A stretch of 64,000 bases of DNA from Micromonospora inyonensis (GTDB taxonomy: Bacteria > Actinomycetota > Actinomycetes > Mycobacteriales > Micromonosporaceae), in the NCBI RefSeq assembly GCF_900091415.1, contig NZ_FMHU01000001.1, positions 930,001-994,000 on the forward strand. Direction: 5' to 3'. Under the pieces are notes generated by a model. That model made no database searches, had not been told where the DNA came from, and saw nothing but the letters and a program-made list of their open reading frames with translations. Each line of letters begins with the position of its first letter. Within the stretch, counting starts at the first letter, position 1. This document shows positions 51,438 to 61,031 of the stretch, one piece after another. The position numbers were made by a program, and so were the translations under genes.

Positions 51438-52334
51438 TCAGCGGGTACGGACGGGCAGGCCGGCCGGACCGGCCCCCCGGAGCGAGCGGGTCACCGTGCG
51501 GTCGCTGAGCCAGAGATAGCAGCGGACGCCCCGGTCACCGGCCTTCCAGCGGGCCGCACCGGGTGGGCGTACCACCACGTCGGTGCGGAACCGCAGGTCG
51601 TCGTCGACCGGCAGGCCGGCGTAGCGGGCGAGGACCGACCGGCAGCCGGTGTAGACCGGGGCCCAGTCGGCGGCCTTCGCCGGGTACCGGGTGTCCGGGG
51701 CCTTCCACACCCCGACGAACTCCGCGTTGTGCGCCTTGGCGCAGTCGGTCGGGGTGACCGTCTGCACGCCCAACTGCGCGCCGGTACGCGCGTTCTGGCA
51801 GCCCAGCCGCAGTGGGGAGGCCACCTTCAGGGCGTCCCGCAGGTTCCCGGTGCGTTGCACCGTCCGGCCGGCCCGTTCGACGGTGTCGACCTCGGTCACG
51901 TCGCACCGGTACCAGCGCGCACCGGCCGCCCAGCCGCCCCTCGACGGCAGCGCCACGCTGAGCCGCAGCCGCCCCACCCGCCACTCGTCACCGACGTACG
52001 CCGAGGTGCGGGTGTCACAGTCGGCGAACGCGGCCCGCATCGCCGGTGAGTCGACGGCCGGAGCCGAGGTGACCGCCGGCGGGAAGGTGCCCACGTGGGC
52101 GGTCTCGACCCGGTGCGGCACGCCGCAGTCCACCGGATCGAAGGTGGCGAGTGGCACCACGTCGGCGAAGTCGGCCACCTGGCAGACCCCGGCCGGCGGC
52201 AGGAACGGCCCCGGCGCGGCCAGCGCCGCCCAGTCGTCGACCAGGTCGCCGTCCAGCCCGCCCGCGTCGGCACAGCCGGCCAGCAGGGTGGCCGTCAACG
52301 ACAACGCGGCCAGGCTCCTCCTCGCACGGCGCAT
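51438..52334 (-). CDS. lipoprotein with two septum-formation (Septum_form-like) domains
   Basis: 298 residues. Lipobox LLAGC with lipidated Cys at about 21. Two repeats of a Cys-rich domain follow: VCQVADFADVVPLATFDPVDCGVPHRVETAHVGTF (first, begins VCQVADF, with VDCGVPHRVET) and LGCQNARTG with DCAKAHNAEFVGVW (second). The C-x-n-C-x-PH/KAH-x-E pattern is that of the septum-formation family of actinobacterial surface proteins. It would sit on the outer face of the membrane; function not established. Confidence 0.82.
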   Translation of the reverse strand: MRRARRSLAALSLTATLLAGCADAGGLDGDLVDDWAALAAPGPFLPPAGVCQVADFADVVPLATFDPVDCGVPHRVETAHVGTFPPAVTSAPAVDSPAMRAAFADCDTRTSAYVGDEWRVGRLRLSVALPSRGGWAAGARWYRCDVTEVDTVERAGRTVQRTGNLRDALKVASPLRLGCQNARTGAQLGVQTVTPTDCAKAHNAEFVGVWKAPDTRYPAKAADWAPVYTGCRSVLARYAGLPVDDDLRFRTDVVVRPPGAARWKAGDRGVRCYLWLSDRTVTRSLRGAGPAGLPVRTR

Positions 52335-52469
52335 CGCGGCCTCCCCAGCCAGCAGCCATCGCCCGACGGCGCGCGGTAAGGGTAACCAGAAATGACCCTC
52401 CGGTAACAGAGCGGATGCGCGGGCCGTAACCGGACACCCGCCCCGGTGCGGCCCGGACGGCCGATGTGG

Positions 52470-52895
52470 TCAGCGGACCGCCACCAGGTCCCCGCGCACC
52501 GGGTCGCCGACCATCCCCGGGGCCACCCCGGCCGGGTCGGCACCCAGCTCGATGATCCGGTTGTCGGCGTCGACGTGCACCACCCGGGGCTGGTACGTCC
52601 GCGCCTCGGCGTCGTCCATCTGCCCGTACGAGATGAGGATGACCAGGTCACCCGGGTGCACCAGGTGCGCGGCGGCCCCGTTGATGCCGATCACGCCGCT
52701 GCCCCGCTCGCCGGGGATGACGTAGGTCTCCAGCCGCGCGCCGTTGGTGATGTCCACGATCGCCACCTGCTCGCCGGGAAGCAGGTCGGCGGCATCGAGG
52801 AGGTCCTGGTCCACGGTCACCGAGCCGACGTAGTGGAGATCGGCCTGGGTCACCGTGGCCCGGTGGATCTTCGACTTCAGCATGGTGCGGTACAT
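52470..52895 (-). CDS. panD: aspartate 1-decarboxylase
   Basis: 141 residues. Pyruvoyl enzyme that makes beta-alanine for pantothenate. Self-cleavage occurs at Gly24-Ser25 (HYVGSVTVD), giving the pyruvoyl group. [16 protein letters not shown] and [20 protein letters not shown] are family hallmarks. The start at 52895 follows GAGAGG; a second Met four codons downstream is possible. About 107 bp downstream of panC in the same direction. Confidence 0.96.
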   Translation of the reverse strand: MYRTMLKSKIHRATVTQADLHYVGSVTVDQDLLDAADLLPGEQVAIVDITNGARLETYVIPGERGSGVIGINGAAAHLVHPGDLVILISYGQMDDAEARTYQPRVVHVDADNRIIELGADPAGVAPGMVGDPVRGDLVAVR

Positions 52896-53001
52896 CGGGT
52901 TGCCTCTCACGGTCGGGTCCGGGCGAACCAGCCCGGGTGGGGGTTCGGGGCCGTGCCGGCCCGCGTCTCGTCGCCGGACCGGCCCGGCCCGGGAGGGGTG
53001 G

Positions 53002-53844
53002 TCATCGGGGGGCGAGCCGGATCGCCATGTTGTCGATGAGCCGCGTCGTGCCGACCCGGGCCGCGACCAGCAGCCGGGCCGGGCCGGCGACCGGACCCGG
53101 TTCCAGATCCGGGTCGGTGAGGACCAGGTAGTCCAGGTCCACGTCCGACCGGTCGCCGAAGACGGCGTTGGCCGCGACCAGCACGTCGGTGGCGGTCGCG
53201 CCGTCGGAGGCGGCCAGCGAGCCCGCGTGCAGCGCCGCCGACAGGCTCCGCGCGGCGACCCGCTCGGCCGGGGAAAGGTAGCGGTTACGGCTGGACAGGG
53301 CGAGCCCGTCCGGCTCGCGGACCGTCGGCACGCCGACCACCCGGACCGGGACGTCGAGGTCGCGGACCATCCGCCGGACCAGGGTGAGCTGCTGGTAGTC
53401 CTTCTCGCCGAAGAAGGCGAGGTCGGCCCGGGTGAGCTGGAGCAGCTTCAGGACCACGGTGAGCACCCCGTGGAAGAAGCCGGGACGGCTCTCCCCCTCC
53501 AGCTCGCCGCCGAGCCGGCCCGGGTCGAGACGCACCCCGGGTGCCCCGTCCGGGTACATGTCCGCCACCGAGGGGGCGAAGACCAGGTCCGCTCCGGCCC
53601 GCCGGCACACCTCGAGATCCTCGTCGAGGGTGCGCGGGTACCGGTCGAAGTCCTCGTTCGGGCCGAACTGCAACGGGTTGACGAAGACCGTCACCAGCAC
53701 GTGATCGGCCTGCTCGCGGGCGGCCCGCAGCAGCGACTCGTGCCCGGAGTGCAGCGCACCCATGGTCATCACCACCCCGACCGTGCCGGTCAGGGCGGCC
53801 CGCGCCGCGGCCAGTTCCGCGCGGGTGGGCACCACCGTGGTCAC
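53002..53844 (-). CDS. panC: pantothenate synthetase
   Basis: 280 residues. It joins pantoate and beta-alanine with ATP. The HIGH-like motif is in [16 protein letters not shown], the pantoate site in [18 protein letters not shown], and the KMSKS-like loop in [31 protein letters not shown] is another family mark. GTG start overlapping the stop of the DUF2520 gene by four bases (GTGA), so the two are coupled. Confidence 0.95.
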   Translation of the reverse strand: MTTVVPTRAELAAARAALTGTVGVVMTMGALHSGHESLLRAAREQADHVLVTVFVNPLQFGPNEDFDRYPRTLDEDLEVCRRAGADLVFAPSVADMYPDGAPGVRLDPGRLGGELEGESRPGFFHGVLTVVLKLLQLTRADLAFFGEKDYQQLTLVRRMVRDLDVPVRVVGVPTVREPDGLALSSRNRYLSPAERVAARSLSAALHAGSLAASDGATATDVLVAANAVFGDRSDVDLDYLVLTDPDLEPGPVAGPARLLVAARVGTTRLIDNMAIRLAPR

Positions 53845-54800
53845 GCCACCGCCTCCCGTCGCATGCCGCCCAGCACCCCGAGCAGCGACTCCGCGTCGAC
53901 CGGGCGGAGCCGCCCGGCGGCGATCGCCCGGTCGGCGGTGCGCCGGGCCAGGGCCAGGTACGCGTCCACCGAGTCCGGGGCGGTCGCCGTCAACCGGTCG
54001 AGATGCCGCGCGACGGTGCCCGCGTCACCGCGCGACACCGGGCCGGTCAACGCGTCGTCCCCGAGTCGCAGGGCGTTCTCCAGGGCGGCCCGCAGCAGCG
54101 GGGCCAGCACCCGTGCCGGCTCCTCCACCCCGGCGTCACGCAGCCGGTCGGCCGCCTCGTTGACCAGGGTGACCAGATGGTTCGCGCCGTGGGCCAGGGA
54201 GGCGTGGTAGAGCGGCCGGTCGGGCTCGGCGATCCACTCCGGCACGCCACCGAGGTCGGCGACCAGCCGGGCAGCGAGCACCCGCAGCTCCGGCGGCGCG
54301 GTCACCCCGTACGAGACGCCGGGCAGGCGGTCGAGGTCGTCGGGCGTACCGGTGAAGGTCATCGCGGGGTGCAGCGCCAGCGGCCGGGCACCCACCTCGG
54401 CCGCCGGGGCGAGCGCGTCCAGCCCGTGCGCGCCGGAGGTGTGCGCGACCACCTGCCCGGGGCGGAGGACGCCGCTCTCGGCGAGGCCGGTCACCACGGC
54501 GGTGAGCGCGTCGTCCGGGACCGCGACGAGCAGCAGGTCGGTGGCGGCCCGGGCGACCGCCAGCACCGGGCGGCGCGGGACGTCGGGCAGCAGCCGGGCG
54601 ATCCGGGCGGTGGAGGCGGTGGAGACACCGGCGGCGGCGACCACCCGGTGACCCGCGGCGGTGAGTGCCGCGCCCAGGACGGCACCGACCCGACCGGCAC
54701 CGATCACGCCGACGGTGAGGTGACGGGGAAAGACGGGAACGGAGCCCGACGGGGCAGCGCCGGTGGGCGCGCCGGGGCGCGGGCGCAGGGATGCGCTCAT
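53841..54800 (-). CDS. Rossmann-fold protein with DUF2520 domain
   Basis: 319 residues. An NAD(P)-binding Rossmann domain ([19 protein letters not shown]; GxGxxG) is followed by a helical DUF2520 domain ([21 protein letters not shown], the usual 6-phosphogluconate dehydrogenase-like C-terminus). It is coupled to panC and equals Rv3603c in position. Because a ketopantoate reductase (panE) is needed for pantothenate and the fold is the same type, a reductase role in this pathway is plausible but unproven. Confidence 0.87.
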   Translation of the reverse strand: MSASLRPRPGAPTGAAPSGSVPVFPRHLTVGVIGAGRVGAVLGAALTAAGHRVVAAAGVSTASTARIARLLPDVPRRPVLAVARAATDLLLVAVPDDALTAVVTGLAESGVLRPGQVVAHTSGAHGLDALAPAAEVGARPLALHPAMTFTGTPDDLDRLPGVSYGVTAPPELRVLAARLVADLGGVPEWIAEPDRPLYHASLAHGANHLVTLVNEAADRLRDAGVEEPARVLAPLLRAALENALRLGDDALTGPVSRGDAGTVARHLDRLTATAPDSVDAYLALARRTADRAIAAGRLRPVDAESLLGVLGGMRREAVA

Positions 54801-54986
54801 GGCGTTGATCCAGTCCTCGAAGGTGGGGTACCGGTCAAGCGCAAGTATGCGCCGTGGTCAGCGGACGGCACAGACAGGTGTGAAAACGTTCACCGGCACG
54901 GTCCGGCCCGTCCCGGGTGCGGAACGGACGGACCGATGGACCCGTAGGGTCGGCCCGGTGACCCCACCTGAACCCCGGACGGACTG

Positions 54987-56093
54987 ATGGGCACCGGTTG
55001 GCGGGCGGCTACGACCACGGCGCTCTACGGCCCCACCGGCTTCTTCGTGGCCGGCACCGGCCCGGCGGCGCACTTCCGGACCAGCGTGCACGCCTCCCCG
55101 GTGTTCGGCGGGGCGCTGCTGCGCCTGGTCGAGAGGGTCGACGCGGCGCTCGGCCATCCCGGCCGGCTGGACGTGGTCGACGTCGGCGCGGGCCGGGGCG
55201 AACTGCTCACCACCCTCGCCCAGCTCGCCGGCCGGGCAGCGGACCGCGGCGGACCCGCGCGTCGGGCAGCCGCCCCCCGGGACCTGTCGACGGACGACCA
55301 CTCGACCGGAGATGGCGGTCGCGTGCCGGCGCTGGTCGACCGGCTCCGGCTGACGGCGGTCGAGGTGGCCCCCCGGCCCGCCGGGCTGTCGCCCACCGTC
55401 GACTGGCGGGACCGGGTACCGGACGGGATCACCGGACTGCTGCTGGCCACCGAGTGGCTGGACAACGTGCCGCTGGACGTCGTGGTGGCCACCGACGACG
55501 GCTGGCGTACGGTGCTGGTCGACCCGGCCGGCGTCGAGTCGGTCGGCGGGCCGGTGGACCCCGCCGACGCCGACTGGCTGGCGACCTGGTGGCCGGCGTC
55601 CCCCGGCGGGCGGGCCGAGATCGGGCGGACCCGGGACGTTGCCTGGGCGGCGGCCGTACGCGCCGTCGACCGGGGACTCGCCCTGGCCGTCGACTACGGT
55701 CACCTGCGCTCCGGGCGCCCGTTCGACGGGACGCTGACCGGTTACCGGGCCGGGCGGCAGGTGCCACCGGTGCCGGACGGGTCCTGCGACCTCACCGCAC
55801 ACGTCGCCGTGGACGCGGTCGGCGTCGCCGGCTCGGCGGTGGCCGGTACGCCGTACACGCTGCTCCGCCAGCGGGAGGCGCTGCGGGCACTCGGGGCCGA
55901 CGGCGGCCGACCGCCGCTGGCCCTCGCCGCCACCGACCCGGCCGGGTACGTCCGCGCCCTCGCCGCCGCCTCCGCGGTCACCGAGCTGACCGACCCGGCC
56001 GGGCTGGGCGGACACTGGTGGCTGCTGCAACCGGTGGGCATCCCCGCGCCGCCGCTGGCACCCGCCGTCTCCGCCCCGTCGCCGGCCCCCTGA
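54987..56093 (+). CDS. SAM-dependent methyltransferase, MidA/NDUFAF7 family
   Basis: 368 residues. SAM motif I is [16 protein letters not shown]; the family-specific motif [13 protein letters not shown] corresponds to the NE-x-xD-A-x-P-V element of NDUFAF7. [13 protein letters not shown] near the C-terminus is also typical. The opening [17 protein letters not shown] matches the family start (YG-x-x-G-Y/F-F-x-x). Human NDUFAF7 dimethylates an arginine of NDUFS2, the homologue of NuoD, and here a nuoD gene lies 17 bp downstream. A similar modification of NuoD is therefore likely. Confidence 0.85.
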   Translation: MGTGWRAATTTALYGPTGFFVAGTGPAAHFRTSVHASPVFGGALLRLVERVDAALGHPGRLDVVDVGAGRGELLTTLAQLAGRAADRGGPARRAAAPRDLSTDDHSTGDGGRVPALVDRLRLTAVEVAPRPAGLSPTVDWRDRVPDGITGLLLATEWLDNVPLDVVVATDDGWRTVLVDPAGVESVGGPVDPADADWLATWWPASPGGRAEIGRTRDVAWAAAVRAVDRGLALAVDYGHLRSGRPFDGTLTGYRAGRQVPPVPDGSCDLTAHVAVDAVGVAGSAVAGTPYTLLRQREALRALGADGGRPPLALAATDPAGYVRALAAASAVTELTDPAGLGGHWWLLQPVGIPAPPLAPAVSAPSPAP

Positions 56094-56110
56094 CCCGCGT
56101 CCGTGGCACG

Positions 56111-57274
56111 ATGTCCGGCATGACCACCGACGCCGGGAGCCTGCGTGAGTTGACCGTCGGCACCGGGACCGGTCTGGACACCGCCGACATGGTGCTCAAC
56201 ATCGGCCCGCAGCACCCGTCCACCCACGGGGTGCTCCGGTTGAAGCTGGTGCTCGACGGCGAACGGGTGGTGGCCTGCGAGCCGATCGTCGGTTACATGC
56301 ACCGGGGGGCCGAGAAGCTCTTCGAGGTCCGCGACTACCGGCAGATCATCGTGCTGGCGAACCGGCACGACTGGCTGTCGGCCTTCGCCAACGAGCTGGG
56401 CGTGGTGCTCGCCGTCGAACGACTGATGGGGCTGGAGGTGCCGGAGCGGGCCGTCTGGCTGCGTACCGCGCTCGCCGAGTTGAACCGGGTGCTCAACCAC
56501 CTGATGTTCCTGGGCTCGTACCCGCTGGAGATCGGCGCGATCACCCCGATGTTCTACGCCTTCCGGGAACGGGAGACGCTCCAGACGGTGCTGGAGGAGG
56601 TCTCCGGCGGCCGGATCCACTACATGTTCAACCGGGTGGGCGGGCTCAAGGAGGAGGTGCCGGCGGGCTGGACCAGCCGCGCCCGGGCCGCCATCGACGA
56701 GGTACGCCGCCGCCTGCCCGACCTGGACCACCTGATCCGGCGCAACGAGATCTTCCTGGCCCGTACCGTCGGGGTCGGGGTGCTCTCCGCCGCCGACGCC
56801 GCCGCGTTCGGCGCGTCCGGACCGGTGGCCCGCGCCTCCGGGCTCGACCTCGACCTGCGCCGGGACGAGCCCTACCTGGCCTACGGCGAGCTGGACGTGC
56901 CGGTGGTCACCCGTACCGCCGGGGACTGCCATGCCCGCTTCGAGGTGCTGCTCGACCAGGTGTACGTCTCACTCGACCTCGCCCAGCAGTGCCTGGACCG
57001 GGTGGACCGGCTCACCGGGCCGGTCAACACCCGGCTGCCGAAGGTCGTCAAGGCCCCCGAGGGGCACACCTACGCCTGGACCGAGAACCCGCTCGGCATC
57101 AACGGCTACTACCTGGTCTCGCGGGGCGAGAAGACGCCGTGGCGGTTGAAGCTGCGCACCGCGTCGTACGCCAACGTGCAGGCGCTGGCCACCCTGCTCC
57201 CCGGCTGCCTGGTCCCCGACCTGGTGGCGATCCTCGGCTCGATGTTCTTCGTGGTCGGCGACATCGACAAGTAG
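56111..57274 (+). CDS. nuoD: NADH-quinone oxidoreductase subunit D (orphan copy)
   Basis: 387 residues, full length. NuoD/49-kDa family hallmarks: [47 protein letters not shown] and the end [12 protein letters not shown]. NuoD lines the quinone site of complex I. No other nuo gene is adjacent, so this is a stand-alone paralogue, as found in several actinomycetes; a complete nuo operon should be elsewhere. A second ATG three codons downstream is an alternative start. It is in one direction with the NDUFAF7-like methyltransferase. Confidence 0.92.
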   Translation: MSGMTTDAGSLRELTVGTGTGLDTADMVLNIGPQHPSTHGVLRLKLVLDGERVVACEPIVGYMHRGAEKLFEVRDYRQIIVLANRHDWLSAFANELGVVLAVERLMGLEVPERAVWLRTALAELNRVLNHLMFLGSYPLEIGAITPMFYAFRERETLQTVLEEVSGGRIHYMFNRVGGLKEEVPAGWTSRARAAIDEVRRRLPDLDHLIRRNEIFLARTVGVGVLSAADAAAFGASGPVARASGLDLDLRRDEPYLAYGELDVPVVTRTAGDCHARFEVLLDQVYVSLDLAQQCLDRVDRLTGPVNTRLPKVVKAPEGHTYAWTENPLGINGYYLVSRGEKTPWRLKLRTASYANVQALATLLPGCLVPDLVAILGSMFFVVGDIDK

Positions 57275-57329
57275 CCGGCGGGAGCGGGTAGCTGGCCCGG
57301 CGGGAGCAGGCAGCCGGCGGGGAGCCCGG

Positions 57330-58931
57330 TCAGCGCCAGCGTTCCGGAACGTCGTCGACGCTCCTCTCGTGCTCGCGGGACCGGCCGTACCGGCCCGGCT
57401 CGGGTTCCGCCCGCCGGCCCCGGGGCGAGGGCTCCGGCCAGTCGTCGTCCTGCCGCCGATCGCGGCGCGGCGACCACTCGGGTTCGGCGGGGGGCGCCGG
57501 CCAGCCGGTCCCCTCCCCGGACCGGTGCGGCGTCGACCGCCCGTCCGCCGCACGGTCGCCCCGCACGGGCCGCCACTGCTCCGGCACCGGAACGCCGCCC
57601 GGCGGCAGGGCCCGGTCCGGGTCGGGCCGGTGGCCGTCCCGGCGCGGGTACTCCGGACCGGCCCCGTGCGGCTCGTCCCGGTCGTAGCCGTCGTCCGGGT
57701 GCCCGCGCCGGGGGCGCCGGACGGCCGCCCAGTGGTCCTCCACCCGCAGTTCGGTGCCGTCGCCGTCGGCGTGCAGCGCCGCCCGCCGCTCGCCCATCCG
57801 CAGTTCCCGGCCGTGCTCGTCGTCGCGGACGGTCGCCCACCGGCCTCCGGCCGACGTGCGCCAGTCCGGGTCCGGCCGGGGATGGTCCTCCCGTGACGGG
57901 TAGCCGTCCCACCGGTCGGCCTGCTCCGGGGCATGCCCCGACCAGGGCTGCTCCTCCCGAGACGTCCACCGGCCGTAACCGCCCGGCCCCGGGTCCGGGG
58001 TGCCGTCCACGACGGTGTGCCGGGTGGTCACGTGGACGGTCTCGGTGTGCCGTACCACGCCGACCGGACGGGGCGGTGCCTCCGGACCGGGCGCGGCTCC
58101 GGGCCGGACGTCGGGTCCGTCGGAGCGGGCAGACCCGCCGTACACCCCGCCCGCCGCGCGTTCGGAGGCGTACCGGGAGGTGGCCCGGGGCCGGGCGACC
58201 GGCTCCTGGTCGGCGTACCAGTCCCCGCCCGTCCGGTGGTCGGGGAACGGCTCCCCGTCCGGCTCGGCCGCCCGGCGGCGTCCCGCTGCCGGCTCCGAGG
58301 TCCGGCGGCGACCGTCCTCCGGGTCGTCCGTGCGGCGGCGTCCGCCCTGCGGCTCCCCGACCCGACGGCGCTCCTGCTCCGACTCCGCCGGCCCGCGGTC
58401 GTCCTCCGGCTCCCCGACCCGGCGGCGACCTGACGCGGGCTCGGCCCGCCGGTGGTCGGTCGCGGCGGCCCGGCGCGGGCCGTGGACCGGTCCCGCGTCC
58501 TCCAGCTCCGGCTCGTCGGCGGCGGGCCGGACCGGTACGGTCCCGGCCACCGGCACCCTCGCCCGCCCCGCCCGGGGCTGCCCGGCGGCCGGTGCCTCGT
58601 CGTTCCGGGCCGCCGCCGGCTCGACGGGCCAACGGGCCGGATCGGCGGCCGGACGGGCGGAGTGGGCGACGGCGGCGAGTTCGGCCCGCAACTCGTCGAT
58701 CTCGTCGGCGAGCTGCCGCACCTCGGCGGCGGTGTCCGGGCGGAGCGCGACCGGAGTATTGATCATGGCCACGGCGACGATCGCCAGCACGGCGGCGACG
58801 CGCAGCAGGCCGTTGCCGTCGGCCACCAGCAGCAGCAACGCCGCGAGCGCGGCGACCGCCAGGCCGGCCCGGAACAGGAGGGTCAGCCGCGACGCGGCGG
58901 GCTTGTCGTCCAGGGAGACCGGAGCAGGCAT
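57330..58931 (-). CDS. membrane protein with long disordered Arg/Glu/Pro-rich tail
   Basis: 533 residues from the ATG at 58931. Two membrane helices lie near the N-terminus (LTLLFRAGLAVAALAALLLL and LLRVAAVLAIVAVAMI), then a short coiled coil (TAAEVRQLADEIDELRAEL). The remaining 430 residues are low-complexity and highly charged. A degenerate repeat of the type RRRVGEPEDD, RRRVGEPQGG, RRRTDDPEDG, RRRTSEPAAG, RRRAAEPDG runs through about 150-220. No domain recognised. Possibly an envelope or divisome-associated scaffold. Confidence 0.75.
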   Translation of the reverse strand: MPAPVSLDDKPAASRLTLLFRAGLAVAALAALLLLVADGNGLLRVAAVLAIVAVAMINTPVALRPDTAAEVRQLADEIDELRAELAAVAHSARPAADPARWPVEPAAARNDEAPAAGQPRAGRARVPVAGTVPVRPAADEPELEDAGPVHGPRRAAATDHRRAEPASGRRRVGEPEDDRGPAESEQERRRVGEPQGGRRRTDDPEDGRRRTSEPAAGRRRAAEPDGEPFPDHRTGGDWYADQEPVARPRATSRYASERAAGGVYGGSARSDGPDVRPGAAPGPEAPPRPVGVVRHTETVHVTTRHTVVDGTPDPGPGGYGRWTSREEQPWSGHAPEQADRWDGYPSREDHPRPDPDWRTSAGGRWATVRDDEHGRELRMGERRAALHADGDGTELRVEDHWAAVRRPRRGHPDDGYDRDEPHGAGPEYPRRDGHRPDPDRALPPGGVPVPEQWRPVRGDRAADGRSTPHRSGEGTGWPAPPAEPEWSPRRDRRQDDDWPEPSPRGRRAEPEPGRYGRSREHERSVDDVPERWR

Positions 58932-59046
58932 GGGTGTGCAGCCTACCGAGTGATCCCGGGACGAAAAAGGCCGACGGCACCCGAAACCGGGCACCGTCGG
59001 CCGATGGCACGGATCCGCGTGCCGGGCGGCCGGCGCGCGGGTGGAC

Positions 59047-60054
59047 TCAGCTTCCCGCGAGCGCCCCGTCGGAGGAGAGGACCAGGCCCACACTGGCGGC
59101 GCCGGTCTTCAGGGCGTTCTTGGTCTGCGGGCCGGCCGCGTCCAGAGAGCTGAACGAGCCGGCTTTGAAGTTGTAGACCTCGACCAGGCCGACCTGGCAC
59201 TTCGGCCGCTGCGGGCACTCCGGCGGACCGGCGAGCACCGTGTCGGCACCCGAGCACTTCTCCGCGAGCTGGGTGAGGGTGGTCACGCCGTACTTGTCGG
59301 AGAACGCCTTGGTGACGGCGAAGGCGTTCTGGTCCTGGGCGGCCGAGGGCGTCCCGAAGGTCAGGCCGGCCTTCTCCCCGACGGCCTTGAGCGCAGCGAC
59401 GGTCTTCGCCAGGTCCGGCGAGGAGATCGGCTGGGCGTCCTTGCCGTTGGCCTTGGTGTTGAGGAACTCCGCCAGGGTCGCCGCGTACTCCGGGACGACC
59501 TGGATCTCGCCCTTCTCCAGGGCCGGCTCGTACAGCTCCCGGCTGCCGATCTGCTGCACCTTCACCTGGTACCCGGCAGCGGTCAGCACGATCCGGTACA
59601 GCTCGCCGAGGATCTGGTTCTCGCTGAAGTTGGCCGCCCCGACCACGATCGAGCCGCCCGGCCCCTTGGCGATGCCCTCGGTGAGGTTGTTCGCCGTGGC
59701 GAACTCCTCGGCCGCCGCCTTGGGGGTCTTGCGGTCCACGTCGACGGCCTTGTTCAAGGCGATCAGCTTCGGCGTGTCCAGCGCCGCCGAGACCTTGTCG
59801 AGCGCGGCGACGAGCTGCGGGTTCGCCGCCTTCGCGTTGATCGCCGGAAGGACGTTGTCGGTGTTCTGGAGCAACTTGTCGTCATCGAGGACGACCAACT
59901 GGTCACCGGCGACCGGGGCGCAGCCCGCCCCGGAGGCCCCCGCCTCCGGGGCTTCGGTGCCGGAGGAACCGGCGTCACCGCAACCGGTGAGGAACCCGGC
60001 CGCGGCGAACACACCCACCGCGCCGATCGCCAGTCGAGTACGTGCGCGCATCAT
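59047..60054 (-). CDS. opuCC: glycine betaine/choline-type ABC transporter substrate-binding lipoprotein
   Basis: 335 residues. Lipobox FLTGC, lipidated Cys25. The mature protein has the OpuAC/ProX-like type II periplasmic fold, with GSIVVGAANFSENQILGELY and ELYEPALEKGEIQVVPEYAA; such proteins bind glycine betaine, carnitine or choline in an aromatic cage. The start has AGGAGGCGGGCTG. It is last in the transporter set but separated from the permease genes by a 254-bp structured leader, so it may have its own promoter. The symbol marks the family, not a proven substrate. Confidence 0.87.
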   Translation of the reverse strand: MMRARTRLAIGAVGVFAAAGFLTGCGDAGSSGTEAPEAGASGAGCAPVAGDQLVVLDDDKLLQNTDNVLPAINAKAANPQLVAALDKVSAALDTPKLIALNKAVDVDRKTPKAAAEEFATANNLTEGIAKGPGGSIVVGAANFSENQILGELYRIVLTAAGYQVKVQQIGSRELYEPALEKGEIQVVPEYAATLAEFLNTKANGKDAQPISSPDLAKTVAALKAVGEKAGLTFGTPSAAQDQNAFAVTKAFSDKYGVTTLTQLAEKCSGADTVLAGPPECPQRPKCQVGLVEVYNFKAGSFSSLDAAGPQTKNALKTGAASVGLVLSSDGALAGS

Positions 60055-60308
60055 CAGCCCGCCTCCTGTGTCCCGGCGCGACCCGTCCGGGCCGGCCGCG
60101 TGTCCGACGGGCGATCTCCTGCCGCCCGTGTGTCTTCCCCCCCGAGTCACCCACTCGCGGGAACCCCACGAGACATCCTCGCGGATTCACGCGAGGCTCA
60201 CTCGCAGAAGTCCCACGAAACACTTTCGGAGGCGGAGGGACAACCCGCGCGGCGGATTTTGTCACCGGATCGTCACCCATCGACCGATCCGAGGTCGTCG
60301 AGGCGGGG
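60055..60308 (-). promoter_or_regulatory. structured leader region upstream of the osmoprotectant-binding protein gene
   Basis: 254 bp without a gene. On the minus strand it shows several hairpins: CCTCGCG-6-CGCGAGG (60177-60196) and CGAGT-5-ACTCG (60143-60157), linked by repeated GCGAGTG-like pieces. The sequence is less G+C-rich than the coding flanks. It may carry a promoter and a cis-acting RNA. It did not match the c-di-AMP (ydaO) riboswitch by eye. Confidence 0.4.
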
Positions 60309-61031
60309 TCAGCCCCCGGCCACGGCGCTCGCCGCACGGCCGCCGGCCCGGCGACGGGCCCGGCGCAGCGGGCGCGGGGTGACCAGCCGTTCGACCAGGG
60401 CCAGGAGCAGCTCGACCAGGATCGCCAGTCCGGCCACCAGCACGCCGCCGGCGACGATCTGCCCGCCACCGGCCGCGATGTCCAGCCCGAAGCCGGCCCG
60501 GATGATCTGGCCCAGCCCGCCGCCGTTGACGAAGGAGGCCAGGGCGGCGGTGGCGACCACCTGGACGGCGGCGGTGCGGAACCCGGCCGCGAGGTACGGC
60601 ACCGCCAGCGGCAACTCCACCCGGCGCAGCACCTGCCAGCCGGAGAAGCCCATGCCCCGGGCCGCGTCACGGGCCTCCGGATCGGCCTGCCGGATCCCGG
60701 TGTACGCGTTCGCCAGCAGCGGCGGCACGGCGAAGACGGCCAACGCGACCACCACCGCCGGCTGTCCGAAGCCGAGGAAGGTCAGCGGCAGGATGGTCAG
60801 CAGGGCGAGCGTCGGCACGGCGAGCGTCACGTTGGAGACGAGCACCACCACACCACCACCCCGGGCGGTGTGCCCGAGCCAGAAGCCGATCGGCCAGGCC
60901 ACCAGGCAGCCGAGGACGACCGCCGCCGCCGACATGGTCAGATGCTCCCCGAGGCGGTCCAGGACACCGCCCGGGTTGGTCCAGTTGAGCGGGTCGTTGA
61001 GCCAGCGCACCGCCTGCTCGATCGCGCTCAT
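60309..61031 (-). CDS. opuCD: osmoprotectant ABC transporter permease
   Basis: 240 residues with six membrane helices and the ABC permease EAA loop, EARDAARGMGFSGWQVLRRV, that contacts the ATPase. The ProW/OpuAB/OpuCB-CD type. It overlaps the upstream permease gene by four bases (ATGA), so both are made together and probably form a heterodimeric channel. The tail is basic (RRARRRAGG). Confidence 0.9.
   Translation of the reverse strand: MSAIEQAVRWLNDPLNWTNPGGVLDRLGEHLTMSAAAVVLGCLVAWPIGFWLGHTARGGGVVVLVSNVTLAVPTLALLTILPLTFLGFGQPAVVVALAVFAVPPLLANAYTGIRQADPEARDAARGMGFSGWQVLRRVELPLAVPYLAAGFRTAAVQVVATAALASFVNGGGLGQIIRAGFGLDIAAGGGQIVAGGVLVAGLAILVELLLALVERLVTPRPLRRARRRAGGRAASAVAGG

Noticed and set aside
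48826..51519. 897-codon open frame on the plus strand opposite nadC and nadB
   Set aside because: Low-complexity translation; nadB and nadC on the other strand are complete and conserved.
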